Assembly: GCA_046346845.1 (NCBI GenBank) | Contig: JAXMHH010000001.1 | Location: 496,001-560,000, forward strand | Origin: DSSB01 sp046346845 | GTDB taxonomy: Bacteria; UBA10199; DSSB01 | Length of the DNA: 64,000 nt | Reading direction: 5' to 3' | Shown here: positions 51,001-60,680 of the stretch, one piece after another | How positions within the stretch are numbered: position 1 is the first letter of the stretch | Layout of the letters: every line of letters starts with the position of its first letter | Position numbers and translations under genes: made by a program | Notes under the pieces: generated by a model | Told to the model about the DNA's origin: nothing | Database searches by the model: none | The model's input: the letters and a program-made list of their open reading frames with translations, nothing else

Positions 51001-51991
51001 TCGGCCCAGGGAAGAACGAAGCTGGGTACTCCGGCCCGAGGGTTGGGAGCCCATCCCCTCGGATCGCACGGTGACCCTGCATCCCAATGACACGATCGCG
51101 ATCGGCAACGCGGCCAACGACGGGTTGGCGGACATGAGCGGCGCTGCCGTGCAATTTCGGCTGCGGCCCAATTTGGTCCCGCCCCTTTCACTGGTCCGGC
51201 TCGGCCCGGGGCGGCGGCTCCGCCTCGGCAATATGCAGCTGGTGCGCAGCGGAGAGGGTTCCGTATTCCGCTTGTTGGGCTCCGGACCAAACTCGATCGA
51301 GGTGATTCGGTCCTTGGGAGATTCCCCGGGGACTTCGCGCCGTTTCATCGCCACCGACAACCCGGTCATCGGGGAGATCGGCGAGGAGGTGCGCGTGACG
51401 GTCGGCGAGGGAAGCGAACGCCGCACTTACCGGCTGCTCCTGGATTCTCCGGACCGGCCCGCCCAGTGGATCCCGCAGATCGAGCTGAACTACAGCGGGA
51501 ATGAAGAGAGCGTGCGATTCCGCTCCACCCGAAACAGCCTCTTGTTCGGCAGGAATCACCAGCCGGACTTCTTCACGGCCTCCTACATCTCGCGCAATCA
51601 CTTCCAGATCAGCATCGCCTCCGACCAGGGGCATCCCCGCTACGTACTGCAGGTGCTTTCCCCCAACGGCCTGTACTTTGGCGGCCGTCTCCACCCACAG
51701 GGCAGTCAAATCGGCTTGTTTTCGGGATTCTATCAGATGGTCTTTCCGATGGACCGCAGCGGCGCAGCCCTGGATGCCCCATTCAACATCCATCTGCCGC
51801 CCATCGAAGGCGCCTTCGAGGAATGGCGCCTAGGTCCCCTGCTCCCCCATCACGACCGCGGGGTACCCGCGGCGCCACCGCCACCCCCGCCGCCTCCACC
51901 CGTGCAAGGCCCGCCGACCACCCCACCGCCGGCCGGACCCGCGCCCGACACAAGCTCGGTATGGGCAAGGCTACGCAATTTATTCCGATAA
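48038..51991 (+). CDS. giant-operon protein 4 with C-terminal FHA domains (1317 aa)
   Basis: MTPPRGIRNFLLG start. Helical N-half, then the shared core at about 564-755 (HLTAPQSLASLGIGILATEF). A Pro-rich linker (827-900) leads to FHA-like domains. The first is at about 905-1045 (RILGRSQF, LSRNHLELTL). A degenerate one follows at 1047-1145, and a third at about 1160-1265 (LLFGRNHQ, YISRNHFQISI, LSPNGLYFGG). A run of prolines and a basic tail ending LRNLFR finish the protein. GR, S-x-x-H and NG positions of the first and third domains are kept, so they may bind phosphothreonine. Last gene of the operon, followed by the hairpin element at 52042. Confidence 0.88.
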   Translation: MTPPRGIRNFLLGHTRPQPDLELNPGSTLRLRDAANAFSNQGISAELNRDQGADAFLLDPTVRYRPALAETYRDQSADQLELFIHRSLALARGGERVSYYDTLSAHFALLQRSPAERIAAVTRQFVSAVEEYSNFLRYSPELSTEERMRYLFAAARILHTYWGYLQRPPSGVTLPPEAAELRRLLAATLNEVDRQLQDYYPRLQAEGFPDLARLEGVMEIIALRRALFAEDRDAQRSHAIALADYLRSHPPVATDSSWEARAERGLLEDPQILEQLARFDVPALYEYRSQTLNAYSLELAVLAAASLDRANEEEEGTVRTRYQRLSAVLTAAILRHPEFTLEEQLNRLQNPGEQATLVAELQEAQLQSAELARMLESVRNGQGLAELVVAAREAGQHLQALRGGLGANLLPGILDGNRRHHPLHRLAAALRDLPQLAQELNLPAHRPERELLRRGRSGIQQVEAFQTRHPELSLQNLFAWLDADGRSPHPAEGLTRDLIEAWQGQLSGTRDHEAFALFSLLHAAAEDRELAPGIRLSGDLRNQASTTAARIEGFEFRARRVLGHLTAPQSLASLGIGILATEFLPSLLIARAGATGSLAFRGFSLVSRGTLTPWGSALTGMGTGLGLSLAGATFSNLERSRLGLRTHWVRDFLGSGAINLATFGLTIPFSSWLRGRLMPEALQGGEVAALSLNRSMLLHGGTVAFGGATAWGLGYLGRGVTTGQWQVSGEEIAENLGSLLLWEGGAAGLRSIRSRVNLTERLGAYRSAQLEGLVDSLVARNVRLAPQRAALSRWLGREEYRHPGTLNRFAAAQAADYLPVQEGAGSTFRLRMTPPNRLPPPAPEPAPAPTPPAPQERVHFVVWERDPVPRLPASTASEAPVTPARTDPPAPHPEPVPLEASPYYFEVLQAANGEEPGGTFEFADLGVVEGDTTVRILGRSQFRFLSAAQRLTLSRNHLELTLQPDGTVAARNLSRLSEAIWGRGRDPDRPREERSWVLRPEGWEPIPSDRTVTLHPNDTIAIGNAANDGLADMSGAAVQFRLRPNLVPPLSLVRLGPGRRLRLGNMQLVRSGEGSVFRLLGSGPNSIEVIRSLGDSPGTSRRFIATDNPVIGEIGEEVRVTVGEGSERRTYRLLLDSPDRPAQWIPQIELNYSGNEESVRFRSTRNSLLFGRNHQPDFFTASYISRNHFQISIASDQGHPRYVLQVLSPNGLYFGGRLHPQGSQIGLFSGFYQMVFPMDRSGAALDAPFNIHLPPIEGAFEEWRLGPLLPHHDRGVPAAPPPPPPPPPVQGPPTTPPPAGPAPDTSSVWARLRNLFR

Positions 51992-52041
51992 ATTTTTTGG
52001 AAGGCTCAAAAAAGGACCGTTCCCACACCCTAAAATGGACC

Positions 52042-52213
52042 AGCCTCTGGGTCGCGGGGATCTATTCCCCGGAGCGGGTTTCGGAAGGTCAAACACCTCA
52101 AAGCCTAATAGTTTTTGACCTTTCGACCTTTCGACCTTTCGACCTTTCCCTGGGGCGGCTTGAGCCCCAGGGAAAAGAGCTCAGGGGTATAGATCCCCGC
52201 GACCCAGAGGCTG
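52042..52213. repeat. three-way-junction intergenic element, copy C
   Basis: A perfect 24-bp inverted repeat (52042-52065 with 52190-52213) encloses two hairpins: aaggtcaaa with tttgacctt, and ttccctggggc with gccccagggaa, the latter identical to copy A. Four tandem copies of tttcgacc (last one tttccc) lie between the hairpins, where copy A has one. It fills the gap between two convergent transcription units. Confidence 0.88.
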
Positions 52214-52217
52214 CCCC

Positions 52218-53027
52218 TCACTCGATCCATTTGCCAAAGCGATCCCAACGAAACCCGGCGATGCCGTTCTCCGGCCGATCTTCGTTGTAACGGAGGGAAA
52301 GCCAGATGAACATGGCCCGCCCCTTGACGTTCTCGATGGGGACGAAACCCCAAAAGCGGGAGTCCTGGGAATTGTCTCGGTTGTCGCCCATCACGAAGAG
52401 GCTGTCGGACGGCACCACGATCTCGCGGCGTTCCTCGTAGTGCTGGGGCGCCTCCTGCTTGAGATGCACCCTCGCCCCGAGCTTTTCGAGGTAGACCCGG
52501 AAGTACTCCCAGTTTTCGAAGGTCGGGATGGTCTTGAACGTCGAGGTCTCGCCGAAGGCTTGGACGGGCTCGAGGTCGAGCAGGCGGGGATTCTTGGCGT
52601 CGACGCCCAGGACGGGCACTTGGACGGACTCGAGCTTTTCGCCGTTGACGTAGACGTCGTCCCCGTCCAGCAGGATGCGATCCCCGGGCAGCCCCACCAC
52701 CCGCTTGATATAGTCGAGGGAGGGGTCTTTCGGATAGATGAAGACGATGGGCTCGCCGCGTTGGGGCTCCTTGAATTTCCAAAGCCACTTGCGGGTGAAG
52801 GGCACGCGCAAGCCGTAGATGAATTTGTTCACGAAGATATGGTCGCCGACCATCAGGGTGGGAATCATCGATCCGCTGGGGATCTTGAAGGCCTCGACCA
52901 CGAAGGAGCGCAGGAACAGGGCGATCAGGACCGCCGTGAACAGCGCCTCGACGTATTCGCGAAATTTGGACTTCTCTTGCTTGCCGGCTTGGAGCTTGGC
53001 CGAGGCGGCCGCGAGGGGTTCGTTCAT
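52218..53027 (-). CDS. lepB: signal peptidase I
   Basis: This 269-residue membrane peptidase has one N-terminal membrane segment (ALFTAVLIALFLRSFVV), catalytic Ser53 in IPSGSMIPTL and general-base Lys108 in DYIKRVVGLPGD. The box SLFVMGDNRDNSQDSR is intact. It removes signal peptides of secreted proteins on the periplasmic side. It follows lepA by 10 bp, the usual pairing. Confidence 0.97.
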   Translation of the reverse strand: MNEPLAAASAKLQAGKQEKSKFREYVEALFTAVLIALFLRSFVVEAFKIPSGSMIPTLMVGDHIFVNKFIYGLRVPFTRKWLWKFKEPQRGEPIVFIYPKDPSLDYIKRVVGLPGDRILLDGDDVYVNGEKLESVQVPVLGVDAKNPRLLDLEPVQAFGETSTFKTIPTFENWEYFRVYLEKLGARVHLKQEAPQHYEERREIVVPSDSLFVMGDNRDNSQDSRFWGFVPIENVKGRAMFIWLSLRYNEDRPENGIAGFRWDRFGKWIE

Positions 53028-53037
53028 GGGTTTCCTT

Positions 53038-54852
<1,815 letters not shown>

Positions 54853-54862
54853 GGTGGGCTCT

Positions 54863-55060
54863 CTACTTGCGTTCCGTCCGGTCGTAAAGCCCGAGTTGCT
54901 CCCCCGGAAGCTCGGCCTTGTGCTTCTCGAGGATCAGGTCGATCCCCTGGCGGATGTATTCGGCGATGGGGACCTTGGTCTTGTCATTTAAGGCCTTGAG
55001 CTTGTCGTTCTGCTCTTCGGTAATATAGACGGTAGTGCTGATTTTCTTGCGTTGGGCCAT
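54863..55060 (-). CDS. ribbon-helix-helix (CopG-like) DNA-binding protein
   Basis: 65 residues. A short beta strand (KISTTVYITEEQ) followed by two helices (NDKLKALNDKTKVPIAEYIR and QGIDLILEKHK) is the RHH fold. No toxin gene is next to it, so it is more likely a small transcriptional regulator than an antitoxin. It lies between the SPOR gene and lepA on the same strand. Confidence 0.8.
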   Translation of the reverse strand: MAQRKKISTTVYITEEQNDKLKALNDKTKVPIAEYIRQGIDLILEKHKAELPGEQLGLYDRTERK

Positions 55061-55133
55061 GGACTATGGACCATAAATGACCATACACGTAGTGTCAATC
55101 TTCCAGCGGGACCCGGCGGAAGGCCGGCCGGGA

Positions 55134-55799
55134 TCAGTCCGCCTGCACCACGCGCAGCTCGACGTTCTGCTCGTTACTCATCTTGGCGGCGAAGTCCTCG
55201 GCCAACTTGCGGTCGCCGAAGCTGCCGACCCGGACGTCGAAGGACGGCGTGCTGCCGCGCTGGTCGATGACCAGGAAGGCCTCATAGCCCTTGGCCTTGA
55301 GTTTGGTGATCTCGCGGGAGGCGAGCAGCTCGTCGAAGAACTCGCCCACTTGGATGGAAAACTTGCTATTGCCGCTGGACTTGAAGCGCACCGCGGTATT
55401 CTTGTCGACGTTGGTGGCGATGAGGCTCTTGTTCACGGCGATGTTCTCTTGGGCGGGCTCGGCCTGCGGGGCCGGCCGCAGCGAACCATCGGCGCCGACC
55501 TGATAGGTGGGGATGTCCTGGTTGGGATCTTCCCCTTCGGCCTGGGCGGCCTCCCCTTCCTGGCTACCCTCGCTGTCGACCAGCTTGTCGTGCTGAGGCG
55601 GCGCCTTCACGCGCGGCGCCGGCGGGGCCAGGTCTTGGAAGCCTCGCGGGTTGACGGCGACGGGCAGATTCGACTCGGGGAAGATGGTCTTGCCGAAGCG
55701 CGCGCCCAGCAGGAAGACCAGGCTGAGCACCACCACCTCCACGCCCAAGAGGAGGATGAATTGGCTCAAGGAGAATTTGATCGGGTATTTCTCTTCCAT
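55134..55799 (-). CDS. SPOR-domain membrane protein
   Basis: 221 residues. A cytoplasmic tail is followed by one membrane segment (about 12-32, FILLLGVEVVVLSLVFLLG), a Pro/Glu/Ala-rich periplasmic linker and a C-terminal SPOR domain (FSIQVGEFFDELLASREITK through FDVRVGSFGDRKLAEDFAAK). SPOR domains bind denuded peptidoglycan at division sites. It follows argS by 44 bp, an association known from other proteobacteria. Confidence 0.9.
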   Translation of the reverse strand: MEEKYPIKFSLSQFILLLGVEVVVLSLVFLLGARFGKTIFPESNLPVAVNPRGFQDLAPPAPRVKAPPQHDKLVDSEGSQEGEAAQAEGEDPNQDIPTYQVGADGSLRPAPQAEPAQENIAVNKSLIATNVDKNTAVRFKSSGNSKFSIQVGEFFDELLASREITKLKAKGYEAFLVIDQRGSTPSFDVRVGSFGDRKLAEDFAAKMSNEQNVELRVVQAD

Positions 55800-55843
55800 G
55801 GCTCACTCCCATCTCTGGAAATATTTACCCTCGGAACGCCTGG

Positions 55844-57520
55844 TTATTCCTCGGGCTCCCGCGTCATGCGCTCGGGGGCGGAGACGCCGAGGATATTCAG
55901 GCCTTCGCGGAAGACTTGGCGCAGGGTCTTCACCAAAAATAGCTTCGCCAAGGTCGTCTCGCGCTGCGGGCTCAAGACCCGATATCGGTCGTCGCCCTTG
56001 GCGCGGGTATAATAGTTTTGGAAGATTTTGGCTAGGTCCAAGAGGTAAAAGGCCACCCGATGGGGCTCCCGAACCTGTACAGCCCCCGCCAGCATATCCT
56101 GATAGCCCAAGAGGGTCTTGATGAGGACGATCTCCTCCTCCAACTGGAGGGGGCTCAGATCGACCTTGCCTAGCTGCTCGGGCGCCGGATAGCCGGCCTC
56201 CTCCGCCTTGCGGAAGATCGAGCACATGCGGGCGTGGGCATACTGAATGTAGTAGACGGGATTGTCCGTATTTTGCTGCTTGGCCAGCTCGAGGTCGAAG
56301 TCCAGGGTCGCGTTGTGCGAGCGCATCATGAAGAAAAAGCGCGTCGCGTCCTTGCCCACCTCGTCGATGACCTCGTGAAGGGTGACGTAGTCGCCGGTGC
56401 GCTTGCTCATGTTGACCACCTCCCCGCCCCGCTTGAGGTTGACCAATTGCATCAGCAGGAATTGAAGCTTCTCGGGGTTGTGGCCCAGGGCGGCCACCGC
56501 CGCCTTGAGGCGCTGGGTGTAGCCGCCGTGATCGGCGCCCATGATGTTGAGGTAGAGATCGAAGCCGCGGTCGAACTTGTCTTTGTGGTAGGCGATGTCG
56601 GGGGTCAGGTAGGTATAGGTGTTGTCGCTCTTGATCAAGACCCGGTCTTTGTCGTCGCCGAACTCGCTGCTCTTGAACCAAAGCGCGCCCTCCTGCTCGT
56701 AGGTGAGGCCGCTGGCCTGCAAGACCGCCAGGGCCTCGTCGATCTTGCCGCTGTCGTAGAGCGAGGACTCGCTGTAGTAGTGGTCGAAGACGATGCCCAG
56801 CCGCAGCAATTCCTCTTTGATGGCCTCGAGCAGCTCGACGCCCAGCAATTTCCCGACCTGGAGTGGGTCGTGCTTGAGCGCCGCGATCTGGTCTTTGAGC
56901 TGCTCCACCAAGTCCTCGAGGTATTTTCCCTTATAGACGTCGTCGGGCAAGGCGGCCTCGACCTCGCCGATCTTAAACATGGCGGTGTGGTAGTGGCAGC
57001 CGGAATGTCCCAAGGTCTTGATCTGGACGCCGTGGTCGTTGACGTAAAACTCCCGAGTGACGCGATGGCCGGTGGCCTCCAAGAGCCGGGCCAGGCAGTC
57101 CCCCACCACCGCATTGCGGCCGTGGCCGACATGCATGGGGCCCGTGGGGTTGGCGCTGACGAATTCGACCAAGACGCGCAGACCCCGGCCGACGTCGATG
57201 CGCTGGAGGGCATGCTCGTCGGCCCAGAGGGAGTTTAAGGATTCTTGGTAGGCGCTGGGCTTGAGGAAGAAATTCAAAAAGCCCGGCCCCTTCACCTCGA
57301 TCTTTGCGAAGAGGGCCGTCTCACCGCGCAAGGACTGCGCGAGCTGCTCGGCCAGCTTGGGCGGGGGCAGCTTGGCGGCCTTGGCCAAGACCAAGGCGAC
57401 GTTGCTGCTCAGGTCGCCATGCTCCTTGACCTTGGGCTCGTCCAGGACGAGCTCGGCGGGCGGTTCATGGCCCAAGCCCCGGAGGTGTTTCGAGATCAAT
57501 TCGGCTAGGATCGTCTTCAT
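55844..57520 (-). CDS. argS: arginyl-tRNA synthetase
   Basis: This 558-residue class I synthetase has an N-terminal Arg-tRNA-synthetase domain (ELVLDEPKVKEHGDLSSNVAL), the HIGH-equivalent in PTGPMHVGHGRNAVVGD, and MSKRTGDYVTL in the position of the KMSKS loop. The DALR anticodon-binding domain ends the protein. A complete, normal-length enzyme. Confidence 0.97.
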   Translation of the reverse strand: MKTILAELISKHLRGLGHEPPAELVLDEPKVKEHGDLSSNVALVLAKAAKLPPPKLAEQLAQSLRGETALFAKIEVKGPGFLNFFLKPSAYQESLNSLWADEHALQRIDVGRGLRVLVEFVSANPTGPMHVGHGRNAVVGDCLARLLEATGHRVTREFYVNDHGVQIKTLGHSGCHYHTAMFKIGEVEAALPDDVYKGKYLEDLVEQLKDQIAALKHDPLQVGKLLGVELLEAIKEELLRLGIVFDHYYSESSLYDSGKIDEALAVLQASGLTYEQEGALWFKSSEFGDDKDRVLIKSDNTYTYLTPDIAYHKDKFDRGFDLYLNIMGADHGGYTQRLKAAVAALGHNPEKLQFLLMQLVNLKRGGEVVNMSKRTGDYVTLHEVIDEVGKDATRFFFMMRSHNATLDFDLELAKQQNTDNPVYYIQYAHARMCSIFRKAEEAGYPAPEQLGKVDLSPLQLEEEIVLIKTLLGYQDMLAGAVQVREPHRVAFYLLDLAKIFQNYYTRAKGDDRYRVLSPQRETTLAKLFLVKTLRQVFREGLNILGVSAPERMTREPEE

Positions 57521-57580
57521 TTCAGCCTTGCTTGGCGGGACGTCGCCGGCGGAACCACCCCGCTGCGGCGGCGACCGGCC

Positions 57581-58996
57581 TTATCGGGTTAAGGGAGCGA
57601 GCTTCGCGCCCGGCAAGGGCCCAATCTCCTTCGGATTACCCACCACCAACACCTGCAGGGCCTCCGGATTCAGGTATTTTTCGGCCACCCGACGGATGTC
57701 GTCCAGCGTCACCTGCTCGATGTTCTGGCGGAACTGCTCCAGGTAGTTGGGCGGATAGCCGAAATAGGCGAAACGGGCCTCGTCTTTCGCGAAGTTGTAC
57801 CTCGGCTCGTACTCGGAATAAAGCGAGTTCAGCAGGCTCTGCTTGTAAAACTCCAACTCCGCGGGGGTGATCGAATCGGGCCTGCGGATCTCGGCCAGGA
57901 TCTTGCGGCTCTCTTCCAAAACCCGCCGGGTATTTTTCGCCTGGGTCTGGGCCATGATGGAGAAGACCCCGTAGTCGGTCTCGAGGCCGAAGCGGGAATA
58001 GATCCCATAGGCCAGGCCCAGGGTGGAGCGCACCCGCTTGCCCAGGCGGCTGACCAAGGCCTCCCCGCCCAAGATGTCGTTGAGCAGGAGCAAGGCGTAT
58101 TTGTCGGGATTGAAGCGCTTGTCTCCGAAATGGCCCAACATCAGGGTCGCCTGGTCGGCCTGCTTGGGGATCAGGGTCGTCCCCGAGCTCCAGCGCTTCT
58201 CGACGGGGGCCGGCACCGGCAAAGGCTCGCTGGCCTTGGCCCAGCCCGAGCTGAGACGCTCCACCTCTTTCACCAGGGCCCCTTCGTCGAAATCCCCCGA
58301 GACCGAGAGGATCACCCGGTCCGGCGAGAACGTCTTTTGGTAGAAGGCGAGCACGTCCTCTCGGGTCAGGGATTTCACCGATTCGGGACTGGGGCTGCGC
58401 GCCCAAACGCTGTTTGGGCCGTAGAGCAGCTTGGGAAATTCGCGGCTGGCGATCTTGGCCGGATCGTCGTTCTGGCGGCGCAGGGATTCGAGCATCTGGA
58501 GCCGCACCAACTCGAGCTTTTTCGGCTCGAAGGCGGGTTCCCGCAACATCTCGAAGACCAGGCCCAAGACCTTGGGCAGGTCTTCCTTCAGGCATTTGAA
58601 AGACACCAGGCCGTATTCTCGCGTGGTATCGGACTCGATCTCGGCGCCGACCGCGGCCAAGGCGTTTTCGAAGGCCTCGGAGGGATGGCGGCGGGTCCCG
58701 CCCTCGCGGAGCAGCTCCCCGGTGAGGGTGGCCAAGCCGACCTTATCGGCCGGGTCGTAGAGGCCGCCGGTGCGGAGGTAGAGAAAGCCCCGCACCACTG
58801 GCAGCTCCCGGTCCTGCAGCATCAAGAGCTGCAGGCCGTTGTCGAGGGTCTTGCGGTCGATCGCGGGCACATGGATCTGAGGCAGTGGGGTCTTTTCTAG
58901 GGACTGCCAGGACGGGGCCCCGCGCGCGGGCAGTAACGCAAAGAAATAACCAATAAAAACAAATAATAAGAGAATTTTCTTCATTAGAAGCTTCAT
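57581..58996 (-). CDS. inactive-type M16 peptidase homolog
   Basis: This 471-residue protein has a signal peptide (KKILLLFVFIGYFFALLPARG). The M16 fold is clear (LYLRTGGLYDPADKVGLATL, VILSVSGDFDEGALVKEVER), but the zinc motif HxxEH is replaced by LTGEL near residue 90, so it is the non-catalytic partner. It overlaps the active M16 gene by four bases (ATGA), and the two probably form a periplasmic heterodimer like other paired M16 proteins. Confidence 0.93.
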   Translation of the reverse strand: MKLLMKKILLLFVFIGYFFALLPARGAPSWQSLEKTPLPQIHVPAIDRKTLDNGLQLLMLQDRELPVVRGFLYLRTGGLYDPADKVGLATLTGELLREGGTRRHPSEAFENALAAVGAEIESDTTREYGLVSFKCLKEDLPKVLGLVFEMLREPAFEPKKLELVRLQMLESLRRQNDDPAKIASREFPKLLYGPNSVWARSPSPESVKSLTREDVLAFYQKTFSPDRVILSVSGDFDEGALVKEVERLSSGWAKASEPLPVPAPVEKRWSSGTTLIPKQADQATLMLGHFGDKRFNPDKYALLLLNDILGGEALVSRLGKRVRSTLGLAYGIYSRFGLETDYGVFSIMAQTQAKNTRRVLEESRKILAEIRRPDSITPAELEFYKQSLLNSLYSEYEPRYNFAKDEARFAYFGYPPNYLEQFRQNIEQVTLDDIRRVAEKYLNPEALQVLVVGNPKEIGPLPGAKLAPLTR

Positions 58997-60480
58997 GATT
59001 TTTTAGTCGGCTTCAAGATCGCCGTGCTCCGGCGCTCCGGGCCTAAGTAGGTCCGAACCAGGCCCTGGAGATCGCTCGAGTCGATCGCCTGGATCCGCTT
59101 GGGGTGATCGACGATGTAGCGCCACGAGCCGCTGACCGCCTCGAAGTAGCTGAGCAGCTGGGCCAACTCGTCATTGCTCTGCATCTCGTAATTCCAATCC
59201 GCCAGGAGGTTCTTCTTCGCCTTTTTCAACTCCTCGCCGGGCACCCCTTCCCGCTCGACCTTTTGGAACTCCTCGTCGATCGCCCGCAGGGCCTCGTCGG
59301 CGTCGTGCCCGGGCAATATCGAGGCGTAGATGAAAAAGAGGTTGTCGAGGCGGGACCCTGGGGTGCCGCCGCTGCAGGCGATGCTTTGCAGGATCCGGTC
59401 TTTCTCGACCAGGCGCTTGTAGAGCCGGCTGGTGCGGCCCTCGCACATCACCTGGTCGAAGACGTCAAAGGAATAATCGTCGGGATGGGGCATGGTGGGC
59501 TTGTGGTAGCCGACCATCAGCGCCGGCGCGGCGTCGAAGGGCACCTCGACCCGCTTTTCCTTCACGGGCATCGGCTCTTGGGCGCTGACCTTCGGGGGTA
59601 AGGGCCCGGCGGGGATCTTTCCAAAATACTCCTCCAAGATCCCCTGGGTCTCGTCCAGGTCGATGTCGCCCACGATGGCACCGACGATATTCCCAGGCGC
59701 GTAATGCCTTTGGTAGAAATTCTTCAGGTCAGTGGCGCTGAGCCGCTCGAGGTCGGCGATATAGCCGATGGTCGGACGGCGATAAGGGCTGGACTCGAAG
59801 GCCAGCTCCATGAGCGATTCGTAGAGTTTGCCGAAGGGCGAGTCGTCGATGCGGGTCCGGCGCTCCTCCATGACCACGTCCCGCTCGGAATAGAATTCGC
59901 GGAATACGGGGTCGCGCAGCCGAGCGGACTCGAGGAAGGCCCAGAGCCGCAATTTGGTATTGGGAAGCTTGACGAAATAGCTGGTGAGGTCCTGGCTGGT
60001 GGTGGCGTTGAGGTCGGCGCCGCCATTGCGCAGGTAGATCTTGGAGAACTCCTCCTTGGCGACCAGGCGGCCGGCCTGGGCGATCAGGGACTTTAACTCT
60101 CTATCTAAGGATGCCTTGGCTGGGCCCTGGGCCTTCAGCCATTCGGCGTGCAGGGCCTCGATGCGATCCAACAACTTCCGCTCGGCGGCGTAGTCGGTGG
60201 TGCCGATGTCGGAAGTGCCCTTGAAGGCCATGTGTTCCAGCAGGTGGGCGATCCCGGTCTGTCCCTCGGCCTCGTCGATCCCCCCGACCTTCACCTGTAA
60301 ATAGCCGGTGAAGACCGGCGCCCCCGGCCGCCGCAGCAGCAGGAAGCGCATCCCGTTGGACAAGGTGACCTCACGAACCTGGTCGAGCAGGTCGGGATTG
60401 GCTCGCGCGGCAGGGGTCGGTCCAAAGGAGGCTAGCAGCAGGATCAAAAGAAAAAAAATTCGCGAAATCGGTTTAAGCAC
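58993..60480 (-). CDS. periplasmic M16 zinc metallopeptidase
   Basis: This 495-residue protein has a signal peptide (ISRIFFLLILLLASFGPTPA). The inverted zinc motif HLLEH is at residues 79-83 in TGIAHLLEHMAFKGT, with the downstream Glu region and the C-terminal R/Y substrate motif (FDQVMCEGRTSRLYKRL). It is the active subunit of the pair with the following gene. Possible roles are peptide or outer-membrane protein turnover. Confidence 0.95.
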   Translation of the reverse strand: MLKPISRIFFLLILLLASFGPTPAARANPDLLDQVREVTLSNGMRFLLLRRPGAPVFTGYLQVKVGGIDEAEGQTGIAHLLEHMAFKGTSDIGTTDYAAERKLLDRIEALHAEWLKAQGPAKASLDRELKSLIAQAGRLVAKEEFSKIYLRNGGADLNATTSQDLTSYFVKLPNTKLRLWAFLESARLRDPVFREFYSERDVVMEERRTRIDDSPFGKLYESLMELAFESSPYRRPTIGYIADLERLSATDLKNFYQRHYAPGNIVGAIVGDIDLDETQGILEEYFGKIPAGPLPPKVSAQEPMPVKEKRVEVPFDAAPALMVGYHKPTMPHPDDYSFDVFDQVMCEGRTSRLYKRLVEKDRILQSIACSGGTPGSRLDNLFFIYASILPGHDADEALRAIDEEFQKVEREGVPGEELKKAKKNLLADWNYEMQSNDELAQLLSYFEAVSGSWRYIVDHPKRIQAIDSSDLQGLVRTYLGPERRSTAILKPTKKS

Positions 60481-60490
60481 AATCCCCTCT

Positions 60491-60638
60491 AACAGGCTGT
60501 TGACAAACCATCTTACTTATTCCGGCCGGAGCAAATTCGGCCTCCATCGACCGCCCAAAAATCCGAAGGGTTTTCGGGACCCGCCAATCCACCTACGGCG
60601 GACTGGCCCGACCACCGTTTTTTGTCAACAGACTGCTA
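60491..60638. repeat. hairpin element D
   Basis: ctgttgacaaa (60497-60507) pairs with tttgtcaacag (60621-60631), with weaker pairing beyond. Inside lie a cggccgg palindrome and a segment (60580-60617) shared with 5102-5143. It fills most of the 200-bp gap between the kinase and M16 genes; no other feature is seen there. Confidence 0.7.
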
Positions 60639-60680
60639 AATCGATCCCGGCCGGCTTGGCCAGGAGAATCGCCCGCCGCT

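Noticed and set aside
36079..51991. Type VI secretion locus
   Set aside because: PP2C and FHA modules recall T6SS regulation, but no Tss core gene (sheath, ClpV, VgrG, TssJLM) is present in the window.
54863..55060. Antitoxin of a toxin-antitoxin pair
   Set aside because: The RHH gene has no small toxin-like neighbour; both flanking genes are housekeeping (lepA) or SPOR.
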